From: Sycobia sp. Sy_11
Lineage: Eukaryota; Arthropoda; Insecta; Hymenoptera; Epichrysomallidae
Assembly (NCBI GenBank): GCA_018907035.1
Contig: JACCIC010000166.1
Span: forward strand, 1,034,501 to 1,098,500
Length of the DNA: 64,000 nucleotides
Reading direction: 5' to 3'
The position numbers and the translations under genes were made by a program. Below the pieces are notes generated by a model. It did no database searches. It was not told the DNA's origin and saw only the letters and a list, made by a program, of their open reading frames with translations. The first letter of the stretch is position 1. Every line of letters begins with the position of its first letter. Below are positions 62,262 through 64,000 of the stretch, piece by piece.

Positions 62262-63026
62262 TCTGCGATCTATACCCTTACTAAAAATTAAAATCAGCTA
62301 TATTAATAACTTTTTTATATTACAATATAAAATTAAACTTTTTGCAATACTAATAATTAACTTTTTTCTACAGTTCTCTAAACATATGATTATGGCCAGT
62401 TATAAAGTGTTCTAAATAATTTTCAAAAATTAAACAGGTAAATGCTCTTGAACTTGGATCATCTGACTTGTTTCAAATAATTTTAGATTTAATAAGATAT
62501 CAACAATTATATGAAATGTTGGTCAAATAACATTTATATTATTTGACAGATTTAACTTCCCTATTTATCTTACTTCCCAAGACAAAATTTCTTCAAATAA
62601 ATTTGATTATCTATCAATAACAAATTATAAGTTCAAGCACTAATTTCTAACGTATTCAAAATATATGTTAATATTAAGTAGTTGAACATGGAATGTTTAC
62701 GTGTAAAAGGTTCAAAATATATAGTTCAAGCATTAATTTGAAGATCAATTTTCAACGAAGCAACAAACTTCTCAGCAACATAAAGCAAAGGAAGTAACTC
62801 TCCTAACCAACCAAAGCAAATGAATGTTTCAACATAACTGTACATAGAGACCAACAAATTGCTCAAAATAATCATAATCAACCACTCATTTATTTAAGTA
62901 TGACTTCACAAATAATTAGACTTAACATCTTAAGAAAAATTCAATAAAGAAATAAACAAAAATCATATCCAAATAATTTTACACATTGTAAATAATATTT
63001 ACAGGTGTATAGAACCAGAATCTAAA

Positions 63027-63072
<46 letters not shown>

Positions 63073-63163
63073 CATATATGGAAGGGATATCACAGGGATA
63101 TCAGGATATGAGAGAGGGGGTTAAATGGAAAAAGAGATGGAGAGAGGGTGCGTATAGATCATA
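62262..63163 (-). other. Suv4-20 first-exon boundary and 5' intron
   Basis: The acceptor TTTTTAG precedes 62280. The remaining stretch is AT-rich with a (TA)n tract near 63031-63066 and no coding sequence, consistent with an intron that separates the first coding exon from an upstream 5' UTR exon. Confidence 0.55.

Positions 63164-64000
<837 letters not shown>

Overview
The window is AT-rich eukaryotic nuclear DNA with small spliced genes, GT-AG introns, many long (TA)n and (GA)n microsatellites and several transposon classes. The gene content (Contactin with an N-terminal C-type lectin domain, Suv4-20, DDX49, TMEM53, TBC1D19) and the transposon types point to an insect. A hymenopteran such as an ant is my guess from overall texture and is not proven by any single feature. 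I saw no bacterial features, CRISPR arrays or convincing tRNA/rRNA genes.

Layout. 0.5-1.3 kb: a TATA-driven, single-exon gene for a small secreted protein I do not recognise (+). 3.4-11.8 kb: a complete, apparently very young Ty3/gypsy LTR retrotransposon (+), with two 707-bp LTRs that read the same, a 4-bp target duplication, gag and pol. It sits 440 bp upstream of the DDX49 start codon. 12.2-14.3 kb: DDX49 RNA helicase (+, 5 exons). 15.5-17.0 kb: a TMEM53-type protein (-, 5 exons), convergent with DDX49. 18.6-35 kb: no recognisable host gene, but one orphan TATA promoter, a deleted hAT DNA transposon with degenerate 8-bp target duplications, a large imperfect palindrome of about 780 bp, and a decayed I/jockey-like LINE. 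35.2-40.6 kb (5' UTR exon near 41.1 kb): Contactin (-, 10 coding exons, GPI-anchored). 41.9-44.4 kb: TBC1D19 (-, 11 exons). 44.4-55.3 kb: gene-poor, with a second hAT remnant near 48 kb. 55.3-62.3 kb: Suv4-20 histone H4K20 methyltransferase (-, 8 coding exons), with a likely GC-richer promoter and 5' UTR zone near 63.3-63.6 kb next to a roughly 120-bp (GA)n tract.

The host genes do not form a pathway. DDX49 acts in ribosome biogenesis, TMEM53 is a membrane protein, Contactin is a cell-adhesion and septate-junction protein, TBC1D19 is an atypical Rab-GAP-like protein, and Suv4-20 is a chromatin modifier. I rebuilt all spliced models by hand from reading frame, splice consensus and family similarity. 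Phases close across every junction: DDX49 453 aa, TMEM53 324 aa, Contactin 1225 aa, TBC1D19 524 aa, Suv4-20 1096 aa.

I found no clear undescribed multi-gene system. The least explained structures are the 780-bp palindrome, the 4-base GTGA gag/pol junction, the large non-catalytic block inside pol, and the GC-rich open-reading patch inside the LTR.
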